From assembly GCA_036337945.1 (NCBI GenBank), contig JAYZDF010000030.1, positions 1 through 64,000 of the forward strand: 64,000 nt of DNA, in the 5' to 3' direction. The stretch is from JAYZDF01 sp036337945 (lineage in GTDB: Bacteria > Myxococcota > Kuafuiibacteriia > Kuafuiibacteriales > Kuafuiibacteriaceae). Below, piece after piece: positions 43,160 through 52,161 of this stretch. Position 1 is the stretch's first letter. Every line of letters begins with the position of its first letter. The notes under the pieces are model-generated. The model saw nothing but the letters and a program-made list of their open reading frames with translations, searched no databases and was not told the DNA's origin. A program made the translations under genes and the position numbers.

Positions 43160-44971
43160 CTATTGATAATTAACTGAGCGCAATCTTAGTTGGGCCGAAA
43201 AGTCTGTTTCAGCAAGTGTGCCTATTTGCCCTGGCTTTATCTCTGCGGCATTCGCTTCGTCCGTATCGATGTGCATTTCTAAAGCATACGTTGATTTTAC
43301 TCGTACCAACACATCCGCAAAGATGAGGTCGCGACCGTCGCTATCAATCTTCACCTCCACCACATCTTTATCTTTGACGCCGAATCTTTTGGCATCGGTC
43401 GGTGTCATGTGGATATGCCGACGTGCACAAATCAATCCCTCTTGCAGTGTCAGGCGTCCGTGGGGACCGATAAGCGTGACACCTGGAGAGTTCGCGACAT
43501 CTCCCGAGTTTCTGACAGGCGCATCTATTCCAAGCCAGAATTCGTCGGTGCGCGATACTTCTACTTGGCACTTTGGCCGGGTTGGACCGAGAACTCGGAC
43601 ATTTTCAAGAGAGCGCTTAGGACCAACAATGGTCAGCTTTTCTTCGCTTGCGAATTGGCCTGGCTGGCTGAGGGGTCGGTATGGAGTTAATTCATGTCCT
43701 TCGCCAAAGAGCGTCTCAACGGCTTCTTGAGTAAGGTGAATATGACGAGCTGAAACAGCTACAGGGATTGTTAGAGAACCATCAACTTGGTCTTGGCCCG
43801 CGACAATTTTTTGCGTTTCCGTAGCGATTGAACGGGACTCATCGGTAGCTACAACAAGTAGTTTCGCACGGCTGTGAGGCTCTGAGATTTCAGCGACTGG
43901 TGCATCTCGAGAAACATTACAGTCTCGATTCGTATCCTCATCAAGCCGCGCTCCGAGGAAACTAAGGCGTTGTGCGACGCGATGACGAACAAGTGCGCTG
44001 TTTTCTCCGATACCGCCTGTAAATACAATTGCGTCTACACCACCCATCGTGGCTGTGAAGGCCCCAATGTACTTTCTTAGGCGGTGAGTAAATACTTGAA
44101 TCGCAAGTCGACAAGATTCATCCCCTTGAGAAGCTGCTTCTTCAATGTCTCTCATGTCGTTTGTTTTCCCCGACAGTCCAAGCAGTCCGGATTCTCGGTT
44201 TAGCAGGTTGTCGACGTCTTCGATTGACATTTCTTTAGAACGAAGAAGTTTCAGAATGACACCAGGGTCGATGTCTCCGCTTCTCGTGCCCATCACAAGG
44301 CCTTCGAGTGGAGTCATTCCCATGCTTGTCTCGATCGAGCGACCATTCTCTACCGCACAGACGCTGGCTCCATTTCCTAGGTGGCAAGTGATAATTCTCA
44401 GATCACGAATGTCTTCCTTGAGAAAATCAGCAGCCTGTGTTGCGACCCACTTGTGGCTTGGTCCGTGGAAGCCGTAGCGTTGTATCTCGTGTTTCTGAGC
44501 AATCTCTTGTGAAATGGCATAACTGCGCGCTCGTTTTGGAAGCGTTGCATGAAATGCTGTGTCAAAAACAGCAACCTGAGGCGATTTAGAAAAAGTGTTC
44601 ATAGTTTCTCTAATAGCTGCCAAATTTGCGGGGTTGTGTAGGGGTGCTAGAGCGCTCACCTCCTCGATTTGTTTTATCACATCGTCATCGATGATGATGC
44701 TCCTGCGGAATTGAGAGCCACCGTGCACGACTCGATGCCCTACCGCATCGAATGAGACGTCTGCCGCCTCGATTGTCTGAAGCACGGTTCGAATTGCAGA
44801 AAAGATATCTTGATGCCCGAGGGATCTGGGAAGTTCGTTCCCGATGACTAATTGGCATTGCTCTGATCCAATCCGCTCTACTTTTAGCTTGAAGAGCCGG
44901 TCTCCGTTTGCTGATTCGATGATCGCAGCTTTGATGCTTGAGCTGCCGCAATTTATGACGAGAATATTCAT
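43160..44971 (-). CDS. Acetate kinase fused to PduL-type phosphotransacylase
   Basis: 603 aa. Residues 1-~390 are a full acetate kinase: NCGSSSIK, HRVVHGG, FDTAFHATLP, RYGFHGPSHKWVA, HLGNGAS, GTRSGDIDPG and FTGGIGENS. Residues ~400-600 are a PduL-type phosphotransacylase with both metal-binding motifs, SARHIHLT and ARRHIHMTPTDA, plus FWLGIDAPVRNSG and GPHGRLTL. The first domain makes ATP and acetate (or propionate) from the acyl phosphate; the second makes the acyl phosphate from acyl-CoA. One chain would thus catalyse the whole acyl-CoA to acid plus ATP route, or the reverse. There is no microcompartment gene nearby and no encapsulation peptide. It is convergent with bamD (11-nt gap) and lies 19 nt downstream of the HD phosphohydrolase gene. 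Confidence 0.92.
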   Translation of the reverse strand: MNILVINCGSSSIKAAIIESANGDRLFKLKVERIGSEQCQLVIGNELPRSLGHQDIFSAIRTVLQTIEAADVSFDAVGHRVVHGGSQFRRSIIIDDDVIKQIEEVSALAPLHNPANLAAIRETMNTFSKSPQVAVFDTAFHATLPKRARSYAISQEIAQKHEIQRYGFHGPSHKWVATQAADFLKEDIRDLRIITCHLGNGASVCAVENGRSIETSMGMTPLEGLVMGTRSGDIDPGVILKLLRSKEMSIEDVDNLLNRESGLLGLSGKTNDMRDIEEAASQGDESCRLAIQVFTHRLRKYIGAFTATMGGVDAIVFTGGIGENSALVRHRVAQRLSFLGARLDEDTNRDCNVSRDAPVAEISEPHSRAKLLVVATDESRSIATETQKIVAGQDQVDGSLTIPVAVSARHIHLTQEAVETLFGEGHELTPYRPLSQPGQFASEEKLTIVGPKRSLENVRVLGPTRPKCQVEVSRTDEFWLGIDAPVRNSGDVANSPGVTLIGPHGRLTLQEGLICARRHIHMTPTDAKRFGVKDKDVVEVKIDSDGRDLIFADVLVRVKSTYALEMHIDTDEANAAEIKPGQIGTLAETDFSAQLRLRSVNYQ

Positions 44972-44990
44972 TTAGAACTCCACTGAGAAA

Positions 44991-45506
44991 CTAGTTATTA
45001 GTAAGTGTTTCGAATCTTTCGAGGAAGCGCTGCTCCGCTGTCTCTGCGGGCCATGGAATAATGAGGTCTGACAGAGGCTCAACGTTCATTTCAATTGGAA
45101 CTGGCGAGGTCGGCATAATATCTCTGAGTTCAGTGATAAGCATTATATCATCCGCTTTTTTGATAGCAGCTGGCATTTCGGGCTGAAGCCCATACTTCTT
45201 CATGATGATAGCAACTAGCGCGTCTTCAAGTTCTCGAAAACGAGGGAATTGGTTTTTGATCGGGCGGGGCAGATCCGAGAAATAGGCTTCCCCGGCATCA
45301 TGAAGGAGCCCCCAAAGGGCAAGGTCGGGAGCGACGATCTGAGATAGGCGAACTGAATGTTCGGCTACAGAGTAAAATTGGTGACAATGCCCGTTAAACC
45401 GGCACTGCAAGCTCAGCGAATGCGCAATATCCTTGATGTGGATAGTCTCTGGGTCAGGAGAGAGTGGGTGGAACTTTGTTCCGGTGTGGGTCAATAACCA
45501 GTCCAT
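44991..45506 (-). CDS. HD-domain phosphohydrolase (YfbR-like)
   Basis: 171 aa. Metal-binding HD motifs: HCHQFYSVAEHSVRLS, ALWGLLHDAGEAYFSDLPRP and, further on, IKKADDIMLITE. This set matches small HD hydrolases related to the 5'-nucleotidase YfbR, which remove phosphate from deoxynucleoside monophosphates; the exact substrate is unknown. Soluble and cytoplasmic. It lies directly upstream of the acetate kinase-PduL gene (19 nt), so the two are likely co-transcribed, though no functional link is obvious. Confidence 0.85.
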   Translation of the reverse strand: MDWLLTHTGTKFHPLSPDPETIHIKDIAHSLSLQCRFNGHCHQFYSVAEHSVRLSQIVAPDLALWGLLHDAGEAYFSDLPRPIKNQFPRFRELEDALVAIIMKKYGLQPEMPAAIKKADDIMLITELRDIMPTSPVPIEMNVEPLSDLIIPWPAETAEQRFLERFETLTNN

Positions 45507-45739
45507 AGTAACTTATTGATTCCAACTCCCATGTCTATTGTCCAGATGAGCGGCTCTTTTCTAATAGGAATTGTCGATTACAGGGTTTCAATCTAACGAG
45601 GAAGCGGTCCCGGTTCCTGAAAGTACTTATTGATACAGAGGTTGGCATCTCATGAGCATGATTGAAAAAATAGGGAAGCCACATTTCTTTCCTTTCCGGC
45701 ACTCGCATCAAGTGATAGCGTCGCTCGCCGTAATAAGCC
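45507..45739. other. Divergent intergenic region with a 10-bp direct repeat
   Basis: 233 nt between the HD hydrolase start and the MBOAT start. ACTTATTGAT occurs twice in the same orientation, at 45511-45520 and 45625-45634. The spacing (114 nt) and the divergent context would suit regulator sites for the two flanking promoters, but this is speculative. Small open frames here have no protein-like features. Confidence 0.3.
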
Positions 45740-47170
45740 GTGGAATTCCCTACGATCAAGTTTGCCTATTTTGCGCTCGTGGTTTTGACCGTGAGTTGGG
45801 CTCTTACGCAAAACCGCACCGTTCAAAAGGTTTTCCTTCTTGGTGCGAGTTACTTTTTCGCCTGGAAATTTAAGCCAGAGTTTCTCGCTGTTCTCGTCCT
45901 TTCCTCTTTAGCCAATTGGTACCTCGGTAAGACGCTGGTGCGACTGAAAGGGGATAAGAAGCAAAAATCGGTCCTCGTATTTGGCATTTTGCTAAATCTT
46001 GGTGTGCTCGGGTTTTTTAAATACTACGGTTTCTTCATCGACAATCTGGGTTCCTTTCTGACCTGGCTCGATCTTGAAGTTCACCTTCCTATTCTTGAGG
46101 TTATCGCACCTTTTGGAATCTCATTTTTTACTTTCCAGAGCATGTCCTATCTAGTGGATACCTACTGGGATAAGGCGGTCCAGCCAGCATCACTCCTCGA
46201 CTACTTATTGTTTATTGCCTTTTTTCCTCAGTATGGAGCTGGGCCCATATGTAGCTCGAAAGACCTACTGCCTCAGCTGGCTGCACCTGCTCCAAAGCAA
46301 ATTCCTGATCTGTCGAATGCCGTCGGAATGATCGCGACGGGTTTACTCAAAAAGATGGTGTTCGCGAGTTACCTCGCTTCTCACCTGACCACAGACGCAT
46401 TTTTGTCGCCGCAAAATTTCACGGCTGCGGAGTTGATACTTGCCGTCTACGCCTACACAGCTCAAGTATACTTGGATTTTTCTGGGTATACCGACATCGC
46501 ACGAGGTGTTTCTCTGTTGTTTGGATTTAAGATTCCTGAGAATTTCAATTATCCATATTGTGCGACGGACATTGGTGACTTCTGGCGCCGCTGGCACATG
46601 ACGTTTTCTCGTTGGCTTCGTTTCTATATTTATTTTCCTTTGGGTGGGTCCAAATGCTCAAGGGCGCGGTGTTACTTCAATTTGATGGTCACGTTCGTAG
46701 CTTGCGGCATATGGCATGGTCCCACATGGGGCTTCGTTATTTGGGGTACACTTCACGGAATCGCTTTGACTGCATACAAGGCTGCACTGGATCTCCGTCG
46801 TGATTTAGGCATCAAGTCCGAAGGTCCTTATCCTTGGTGGTGGCTTGCCCTGGGGTGCTTTTCCACCGTTAGTTTTTGTGCGTTCGCGCGAGTCTTTTTT
46901 AAGGCGAGTGATCTTACGACTGCGATGGATTATTATGCTGGACTGACTGCCGGTACCCTTTACGGAGAGCATTTTGATCTCGGGGTTTTGTTTGTCACAT
47001 TGCTCACCTTTTTTCTGAACTTTTATGGGCGTCCTATTTTTGATGCTTTCGTGAGTTGGCATGAAAAATTACCACATCTAGCGCGACCTTTTGCGTGGGC
47101 AGGCATTCTCGCTCTACTTTTCACATTGAAGCCATTCGGAATGGCTGCGACCATCTACTTTAATTTCTGA
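45740..47170 (+). CDS. MBOAT-family membrane O-acyltransferase (AlgI/DltB type)
   Basis: 476 aa from a GTG, about ten hydrophobic segments. The MBOAT core is present: YLDFSGYTDIARGVSLLFGF, NFNYPYCATDIGDFWRRWHMTFSRWLRFYIYFPLGG and the active-site His in ACGIWHGPTWGFVIWG. Members of the AlgI/DltB/PatA group pass an acyl group (usually acetyl) across the inner membrane to a periplasmic partner. The next gene, 2 nt downstream, encodes a membrane-anchored SGNH-type protein, which is the usual partner. The target polymer (peptidoglycan, exopolysaccharide or lipopolysaccharide) cannot be told from the sequence. Confidence 0.92.
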   Translation: MEFPTIKFAYFALVVLTVSWALTQNRTVQKVFLLGASYFFAWKFKPEFLAVLVLSSLANWYLGKTLVRLKGDKKQKSVLVFGILLNLGVLGFFKYYGFFIDNLGSFLTWLDLEVHLPILEVIAPFGISFFTFQSMSYLVDTYWDKAVQPASLLDYLLFIAFFPQYGAGPICSSKDLLPQLAAPAPKQIPDLSNAVGMIATGLLKKMVFASYLASHLTTDAFLSPQNFTAAELILAVYAYTAQVYLDFSGYTDIARGVSLLFGFKIPENFNYPYCATDIGDFWRRWHMTFSRWLRFYIYFPLGGSKCSRARCYFNLMVTFVACGIWHGPTWGFVIWGTLHGIALTAYKAALDLRRDLGIKSEGPYPWWWLALGCFSTVSFCAFARVFFKASDLTTAMDYYAGLTAGTLYGEHFDLGVLFVTLLTFFLNFYGRPIFDAFVSWHEKLPHLARPFAWAGILALLFTLKPFGMAATIYFNF

Positions 47171-47172
47171 GA

Positions 47173-48615
47173 ATGAAAATGGACTACCCAAATGAAGAAG
47201 TGACGAAGGTTCACGAGCAGAATAAGGTTTGGCCGATCATTCTATGTTTATGGGGTTTGCTATTTGTATTCACTGCGTATGACACCGCTGCGGTTCGCGA
47301 CCAAACTCAGAAAAGCGAGTTCTTGGCAGAAAATAAAGGTGTTGAAAATGTCCTCGACTTGTCGAATCGGTTCGGTGAACTGACAGGCCTAACCAAGGTT
47401 CGAAATATTCTGGCTCAGGTCAGGGGTGGTCTCAATGAATCATACTTAGCGTTCCGCTCGCCTGCAGATGAGAGCGAAACGACAGCTCCAGAAGTTGTAG
47501 AAAAACCACCGCAGGCAGAAGCCAAACCCAGTTCCGTCAACGAACAACCGGAAATACAGCACCGAATGATCAAGCCTAAAAGGCGAGTGCTTATCGTTGG
47601 AGCATCATCTATCCAATTTGCCATTGGAACAGCGTTGGAAAAACAGATTCCCACATATGAAGGCGTAAAAGTTCGCCGTTTTGGAAAACTGGCATCAGGC
47701 TTATCACGCCCTGACTTTTTCGATTGGCCCGCTCAAATCCGAAAATTATTAAAGGAATTCAAGCCAGACCTTATGATTGCTAATTTCGGAGGGAATGGCG
47801 CTCAAGGTATCCCACTCGGAAAACGAAAGAGTGCTAAGTTCAAAACACCGCAGTGGGATCAGGCTTATACAGAGCGTGTTCATGAGATTATCGATATGGC
47901 TCATGAGGCTGGAGCAGACGTAGCGTTTCTAGGTATGCCAAACATGCGTTCGAACAAGTTTGCGAAAAAAATGCAGTACCTGAATCGTGTGCAGAAACAA
48001 GCTGCAGAAAAGAGGGGCGCGGTTTGGGTTTCGTCTTGGGCGTGGACGTCGGATAGCAAAGGCAAGTACAGGAAATCGATCAAGCTTGGTAAGAAGCGCG
48101 GCCTCATGCGCACGAGCGATGGGATTCATTATTCAAAGCTTGGCGCTAAATTTGTAGTAGGAAACATGCTTGCTCAATTAGAATCCAAATATTCCTGGTC
48201 GAGACCAAACGAGCCCGTCGTCTTTACCCACCAATTCGTCAGAACTACCACGACTACAGTACTGACCTTTAGAGAATACCGCGCCCAATTGGTACTTCCT
48301 GAAAATGGTCTCCGTGTTTGGCTTGAATTCAAGACCGACGAAGAGGCGTCTGAGACCTGCTTCAAACCAACGGAAACCGAACTTAAGCAGTTTGCGAAAT
48401 CGGTAGGAGCTGGCGTGTTTGTGGCTGCAAATTGCGCTTCACCGTTCGGTTCGGATTTCAGTTTTGCAAAGGCGAAGGCTCGCCTGTTTGAGGGACTGAA
48501 ACTTTCTGACGATCAAGCGATGACTCGAGAGGTCGTAACCTCAGCTGACGAGTGGAACGCGCTGAAGCAAAAAATGAGGCCTACAAGACCAGCGACTGTT
48601 TCACCGCAGCCTTGA
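47173..48615 (+). CDS. Membrane-anchored SGNH/DUF459-like acyltransferase partner
   Basis: 480 aa. One N-terminal transmembrane segment (IILCLWGLLFVFTAYDTAAV), then a coiled and Pro-rich linker (~50-135). An SGNH-hydrolase fold follows: the GASS block with nucleophile Ser (VLIVGASSIQFAIGTALE), GGN (NFGGNGAQG) and the DGIHYSKLGA block with Asp and His. A C-terminal domain of ~130 residues ends with RPTRPATVSPQP. It is probably in the periplasm, taking the acyl group from the MBOAT protein and moving it to the polymer, as AlgJ/AlgX or PatB do. It sits 2 nt behind the MBOAT gene, a typical two-gene unit. Confidence 0.88.
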   Translation: MKMDYPNEEVTKVHEQNKVWPIILCLWGLLFVFTAYDTAAVRDQTQKSEFLAENKGVENVLDLSNRFGELTGLTKVRNILAQVRGGLNESYLAFRSPADESETTAPEVVEKPPQAEAKPSSVNEQPEIQHRMIKPKRRVLIVGASSIQFAIGTALEKQIPTYEGVKVRRFGKLASGLSRPDFFDWPAQIRKLLKEFKPDLMIANFGGNGAQGIPLGKRKSAKFKTPQWDQAYTERVHEIIDMAHEAGADVAFLGMPNMRSNKFAKKMQYLNRVQKQAAEKRGAVWVSSWAWTSDSKGKYRKSIKLGKKRGLMRTSDGIHYSKLGAKFVVGNMLAQLESKYSWSRPNEPVVFTHQFVRTTTTTVLTFREYRAQLVLPENGLRVWLEFKTDEEASETCFKPTETELKQFAKSVGAGVFVAANCASPFGSDFSFAKAKARLFEGLKLSDDQAMTREVVTSADEWNALKQKMRPTRPATVSPQP

Positions 48616-48744
48616 TGTACGGGTTATTTCCGTCGTCAGCCTGATGTAGGCTAGTGTGGTTAGTAACTGCGTTTATCGGTCAACTTACGGTCTTTGCAGA
48701 GATCCCGTGGACATGGCCGGCCCAGTTATGTGACTTTGCGAACG

Positions 48745-50784
48745 ATGAAAAACAGCACTTTGCGCGGTCTTTTTGTAAGCCTATCAGTAGCAGGTTTACT
48801 AGCTTGCTCCGGTACAACAACGGAAAGATCTACTCAGCGGGATAACACAAATCAAACGCCGATGTTGAGCGTACAATCTATCGCTCTAAGGATTCAGAAC
48901 CAGGTCTTAGCCATCGGCTCGCAAACTGCCGTTGAACTATTCGCAAAATATGAAAATGGTGACTCTCGAAAGATTGAGTCTGGGGCGACATGGGTATCAT
49001 CAAGCCCTGGCATTGCGACCGTGGACACAGCGGGTGTGTTGACAGCTGTAGCCCAAGGTCAAGCAACTATTTCGGTCACATTTCAAGGTCAAACCTCTTC
49101 ACTGGAGATCACTGTGACCGCGAGCCAATCGCCGTTGGTGGCAATTCTCTTGTCCCCTGATAGCGGTGAGGTCGAGGCAGGAAAACAACTGAGCTTTACT
49201 GCAAAAGGTGTTTATGGGGATGGGATGCAATATGACATTACCCAATCTGTGATCTGGAGTTCGAGTAACACCGCGGTCGCTTCAGTGGATATGAGCGGGG
49301 TAGTCACAGGTGTTGCAGCTGGGAGTGTATCCATTGGTGCATCAGTGTCGAATGTCCAGGGGATGACTACGCTCACTGTAATTCCGAAAAAAGAACTCGT
49401 TTCTATAAAGATTTCATCGCCGAATACGACTGTTTTTCTCAATGAATCTTTGCAATTGTCGCTGATTGCAACATACAACGATCAATCAACTCGAAATGTT
49501 GCAACGGAAGCTCAGTGGTCTTCAGATGCACCATCAGTTCTCTCCGTTGACTCGTCAGGTAAGGTTTCAGGTTTGGCGCTTGGACCAGCTATTGTTTCAG
49601 CAACTTTCGAAGGACAATCGGCCACGTTTTCAATTTCAGTCGCAGACGGCCCGACCGTTACTCGACTGAACGTATCACCTACAAACCTCAATCTTAGCCT
49701 CGGTAGCGGTCAGCAGCTAACGGTGACTGCTATGCTCAGTGATGGGTCTTCGGAGGACGCAACGGGTATGGCGACTTACCAGTCGTCTGCTCCAGCAATA
49801 ATGACTGTTTCTGCTTCCGGTTTGGTTGAGGCCGTCGCAGAAGGTTCAGCGCAAATCACGATCTCCTACCGCAGTCAGTCCATTGTTGTGAACGGCACAG
49901 CGTCCGCTTGTGCGTATCCCAGCGCGGGAAGTCAAATCCAGCTCTCTAGTGTCATGCCCAACGTGAGCTGGCCAAACGCCCACGATGAACAAGGGAATCA
50001 ATTTGCGTTTTCTATGCAGGACTTTTTGTGTGGAGCCGAATATTCTCAATATACTTCGATTCACTTCCTGGTTACTGCAGAATGGTGCCCATACTGCCCC
50101 GATTATCTCCGCTCAGTGAATGACCAGACATCTCAGATTGAGGCAGCAGGTGGAAAGATCGTGTATGTTGAAGTGGAGACCAACAATCGCACTCCAGCCT
50201 CTAGTAGCCAGGCACACGCGCTCATCAATCGTTATCAAATCAATAACCCGAGCCTACGCGTTGGAGATGGAGACACCCAGCCTACAGCGATGGTATTTGG
50301 TAATGCGGTCCGTGCTTTCCCAAGTATGTTCGTGGTCCGAAAAAGCGACATGACTGTGGTTGCGAACAGCACAAGCCAAAGTCACTTATCAATCGCTCAG
50401 CAAATCTCTGGTAATGGTCCAATGCCAAATTGTTCTGCCTCAGATGAAGAGTCTTATGAGCCTAATGATTCACAAATGACGGCCGCAACGATTACTACGG
50501 GTGTGAGCTTTGATGGTGGTATTTGTACGCCCAGTAATTTGGATTGGTACTTGGTCGATCACGCGGGTCGCTGGACGATGGATGTCACGTTCACACATGC
50601 GACTGGAGACCTCGATGTATACGTATTCCCGGAGGCGAATTTTGACCCGAATAACCCCTCAGCGGCGGGTGAATCATACGATGATAACGAGCAGGTTTCC
50701 TCTACAGGCCGCTCATTTGTAGTGATTGCTGGCTATCAGGGTGCAACTACGCCATATCGCCTTCAATTGACGGCAACGCCGTAG
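48745..50784 (+). CDS. Lipoprotein with four BIG2 domains, a thioredoxin-like CPYC domain and a PPC domain
   Basis: 679 aa from the ATG at 48745, giving MKNSTLRGLFVSLSVAGLLAC as signal; the upstream ATG at 48694 is unlikely. Four BIG2 (Ig-like) repeats span about 40-375, each ending like SGVVTGVAAGSVSI. A thioredoxin-like domain follows (~390-560) with EWCPYCPDYL (Cys448, Cys451) and a cis-Pro-like FPSMFVV. A PPC-like domain ends the protein (YEPNDSQ...DWYLVD...DLDVYVF). It is a surface or periplasmic lipoprotein that could perform thiol-disulfide chemistry. Four Ig spacers would hold the redox domain away from the membrane. It is unclear whether the CPYC site is active. Confidence 0.85.
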   Translation: MKNSTLRGLFVSLSVAGLLACSGTTTERSTQRDNTNQTPMLSVQSIALRIQNQVLAIGSQTAVELFAKYENGDSRKIESGATWVSSSPGIATVDTAGVLTAVAQGQATISVTFQGQTSSLEITVTASQSPLVAILLSPDSGEVEAGKQLSFTAKGVYGDGMQYDITQSVIWSSSNTAVASVDMSGVVTGVAAGSVSIGASVSNVQGMTTLTVIPKKELVSIKISSPNTTVFLNESLQLSLIATYNDQSTRNVATEAQWSSDAPSVLSVDSSGKVSGLALGPAIVSATFEGQSATFSISVADGPTVTRLNVSPTNLNLSLGSGQQLTVTAMLSDGSSEDATGMATYQSSAPAIMTVSASGLVEAVAEGSAQITISYRSQSIVVNGTASACAYPSAGSQIQLSSVMPNVSWPNAHDEQGNQFAFSMQDFLCGAEYSQYTSIHFLVTAEWCPYCPDYLRSVNDQTSQIEAAGGKIVYVEVETNNRTPASSSQAHALINRYQINNPSLRVGDGDTQPTAMVFGNAVRAFPSMFVVRKSDMTVVANSTSQSHLSIAQQISGNGPMPNCSASDEESYEPNDSQMTAATITTGVSFDGGICTPSNLDWYLVDHAGRWTMDVTFTHATGDLDVYVFPEANFDPNNPSAAGESYDDNEQVSSTGRSFVVIAGYQGATTPYRLQLTATP

Positions 50785-50857
50785 TCAACGGAACAACAAC
50801 TCCAATCTTATGGACTAATCCTTGCGGAAGGAATGCTTTCGGTCCAGGATGGTCGTA

Positions 50858-51376
50858 GTGAAAAACACGAGCCAAAATACCGTCTCTTTGCTGTGGACGG
50901 GATTGCTCCTCGTTTCTATGGCGGCGTGCGGGCCAGTCCCTGAGGCATTACTGCTCAATCGTCTCGACCGCGCCGTATCCATAGACGTCTACGGACCCAT
51001 CGAATCGCTTACAGGTTCTTGTGAGATCGACTTCAGAGACCGTTTTTGCGAAGAGGAGTTTGTTCCTCTGAGCATAATCGAGCTTCAGGAAGCAGAGCAG
51101 CGTACATTTACTATGTCTGATGAAATTACCGAGAACCGCTGCACGAACGTACTTTGGCTTCGCTTGATTTCGGTTGGTAGCGTAGGGCCAGTCACCGAGG
51201 TCGGGACGCTTTTGCAATTACCAACCCAGGCTGAAGTTGAGGTTGGGCCTGGCTATTATCACACAGCGGCATTTCCTGGCGTAAGTCTTCGAATCGACGA
51301 GGTCGGAACCGATGATGCCAATCAAGGTTTTGCGCCCAAAAAGTGCGCTGAATTGGGACGAGAGGCTCGCCGATGA
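50858..51376 (+). CDS. Small lipoprotein of unknown function
   Basis: About 172 aa. The GTG at 50858 has an AGGA 8 nt upstream and gives a good lipoprotein signal (LLWTGLLLVSMAAC-G). An ATG at 50849 and a TTG at 50822 are also in frame. The mature protein has a few Cys (for example CEIDFRDRFCEEEF and NRCTNVLW) and no recognised domain. Its TGA overlaps the ATG of the GNAT gene (ATGA), so expression is coupled. The association with an acetyltransferase and a YHS protein suggests a small three-gene system of unknown role. Confidence 0.75.
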   Translation: MKNTSQNTVSLLWTGLLLVSMAACGPVPEALLLNRLDRAVSIDVYGPIESLTGSCEIDFRDRFCEEEFVPLSIIELQEAEQRTFTMSDEITENRCTNVLWLRLISVGSVGPVTEVGTLLQLPTQAEVEVGPGYYHTAAFPGVSLRIDEVGTDDANQGFAPKKCAELGREARR

Positions 51377-52161
51377 GCGTCGTAGAAATCACAGATAAGG
51401 ACCGTGTTACGGCGTTGTTGGCCCCCCACAAGCTAGAGCTACTCGAGGCTCTCGATGAGAACATTCTCGGTATTGATGGCATCGTGAGTGTTTTTTGCCA
51501 GGAAGAAGAGCATCCGGCGAATATGGTCGTTGTTCGGTGGGCACAGGGCTCTATGGGGCTAAGAAATATTGCGCACGTTTTCGCTCGAAAACTGACAGAC
51601 CTTGAAGACGTGATTAGCGCTGTTCCAACACTCAATGCGCAATACGATGCCTGGGTGCCATTTTGGGCATCGCCTGCGCTCGGGGCAAAATTTCAAGCAG
51701 AAGTGCAGGGCGCCGTTGCCTTGTACCGCACGGATGAGAAAAGGCTGACTCAGTCGCCTGTGACCCGACAATGTGTGTCGGTAGAAGATGATCGGCTGGT
51801 GAAACCTATGTTCCGTAAACTGGCCGACGATAGTCCAGCCTATGCATTGCCGCTCAAAGATAAACTTGCGTCCGTGGCAGTGGTCACTCATCTGAGAGAG
51901 CAACACGCTCGAATACAAGTCTATACTGTCGACGACTATCGAGGACGAGGTTTTGGACGAGGGGTACTCACTGCGTTGACCGACGAACTACTCGCGATGA
52001 AGATTGTGCCGACCATTGTGGTCGACCTCAGTAATGAGGCTGCAGTTCGAATGGTCGAGGCGGCGGGGTACTACCAGGCCGCGTCATATCTCAAGACACA
52101 GCTCGTCCCTCTTACCCACGTGGCGGCACCAGGATCGCTCGTTCAGCTGGGGAAAAAATGA
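51373..52161 (+). CDS. GNAT-family N-acetyltransferase
   Basis: 262 aa. The C-terminal half is a GNAT domain: VAVVTHLREQHARIQVYTV, the acetyl-CoA loop DDYRGRGFGRGVLTALTDE, then VDLSNEAAVRMVEAAGYYQ, like the FR47/GCN5 group. The N-terminal ~130 residues are a separate alpha/beta domain. Cytoplasmic; substrate unknown. It overlaps the lipoprotein gene by 4 nt at its start and the YHS gene by 4 nt at its end (ATGA in both cases), which strongly suggests one translationally coupled operon. Confidence 0.87.
   Translation: MSVVEITDKDRVTALLAPHKLELLEALDENILGIDGIVSVFCQEEEHPANMVVVRWAQGSMGLRNIAHVFARKLTDLEDVISAVPTLNAQYDAWVPFWASPALGAKFQAEVQGAVALYRTDEKRLTQSPVTRQCVSVEDDRLVKPMFRKLADDSPAYALPLKDKLASVAVVTHLREQHARIQVYTVDDYRGRGFGRGVLTALTDELLAMKIVPTIVVDLSNEAAVRMVEAAGYYQAASYLKTQLVPLTHVAAPGSLVQLGKK

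Noticed and set aside
43218..43730. Plus-strand frame of 170 codons
   Set aside because: Antisense to the PduL domain of the fusion gene, which has clear motifs.
45535..45873. Small frames in the spacer before the MBOAT gene
   Set aside because: They overlap the MBOAT start or each other and show no signal, domain or coding bias.
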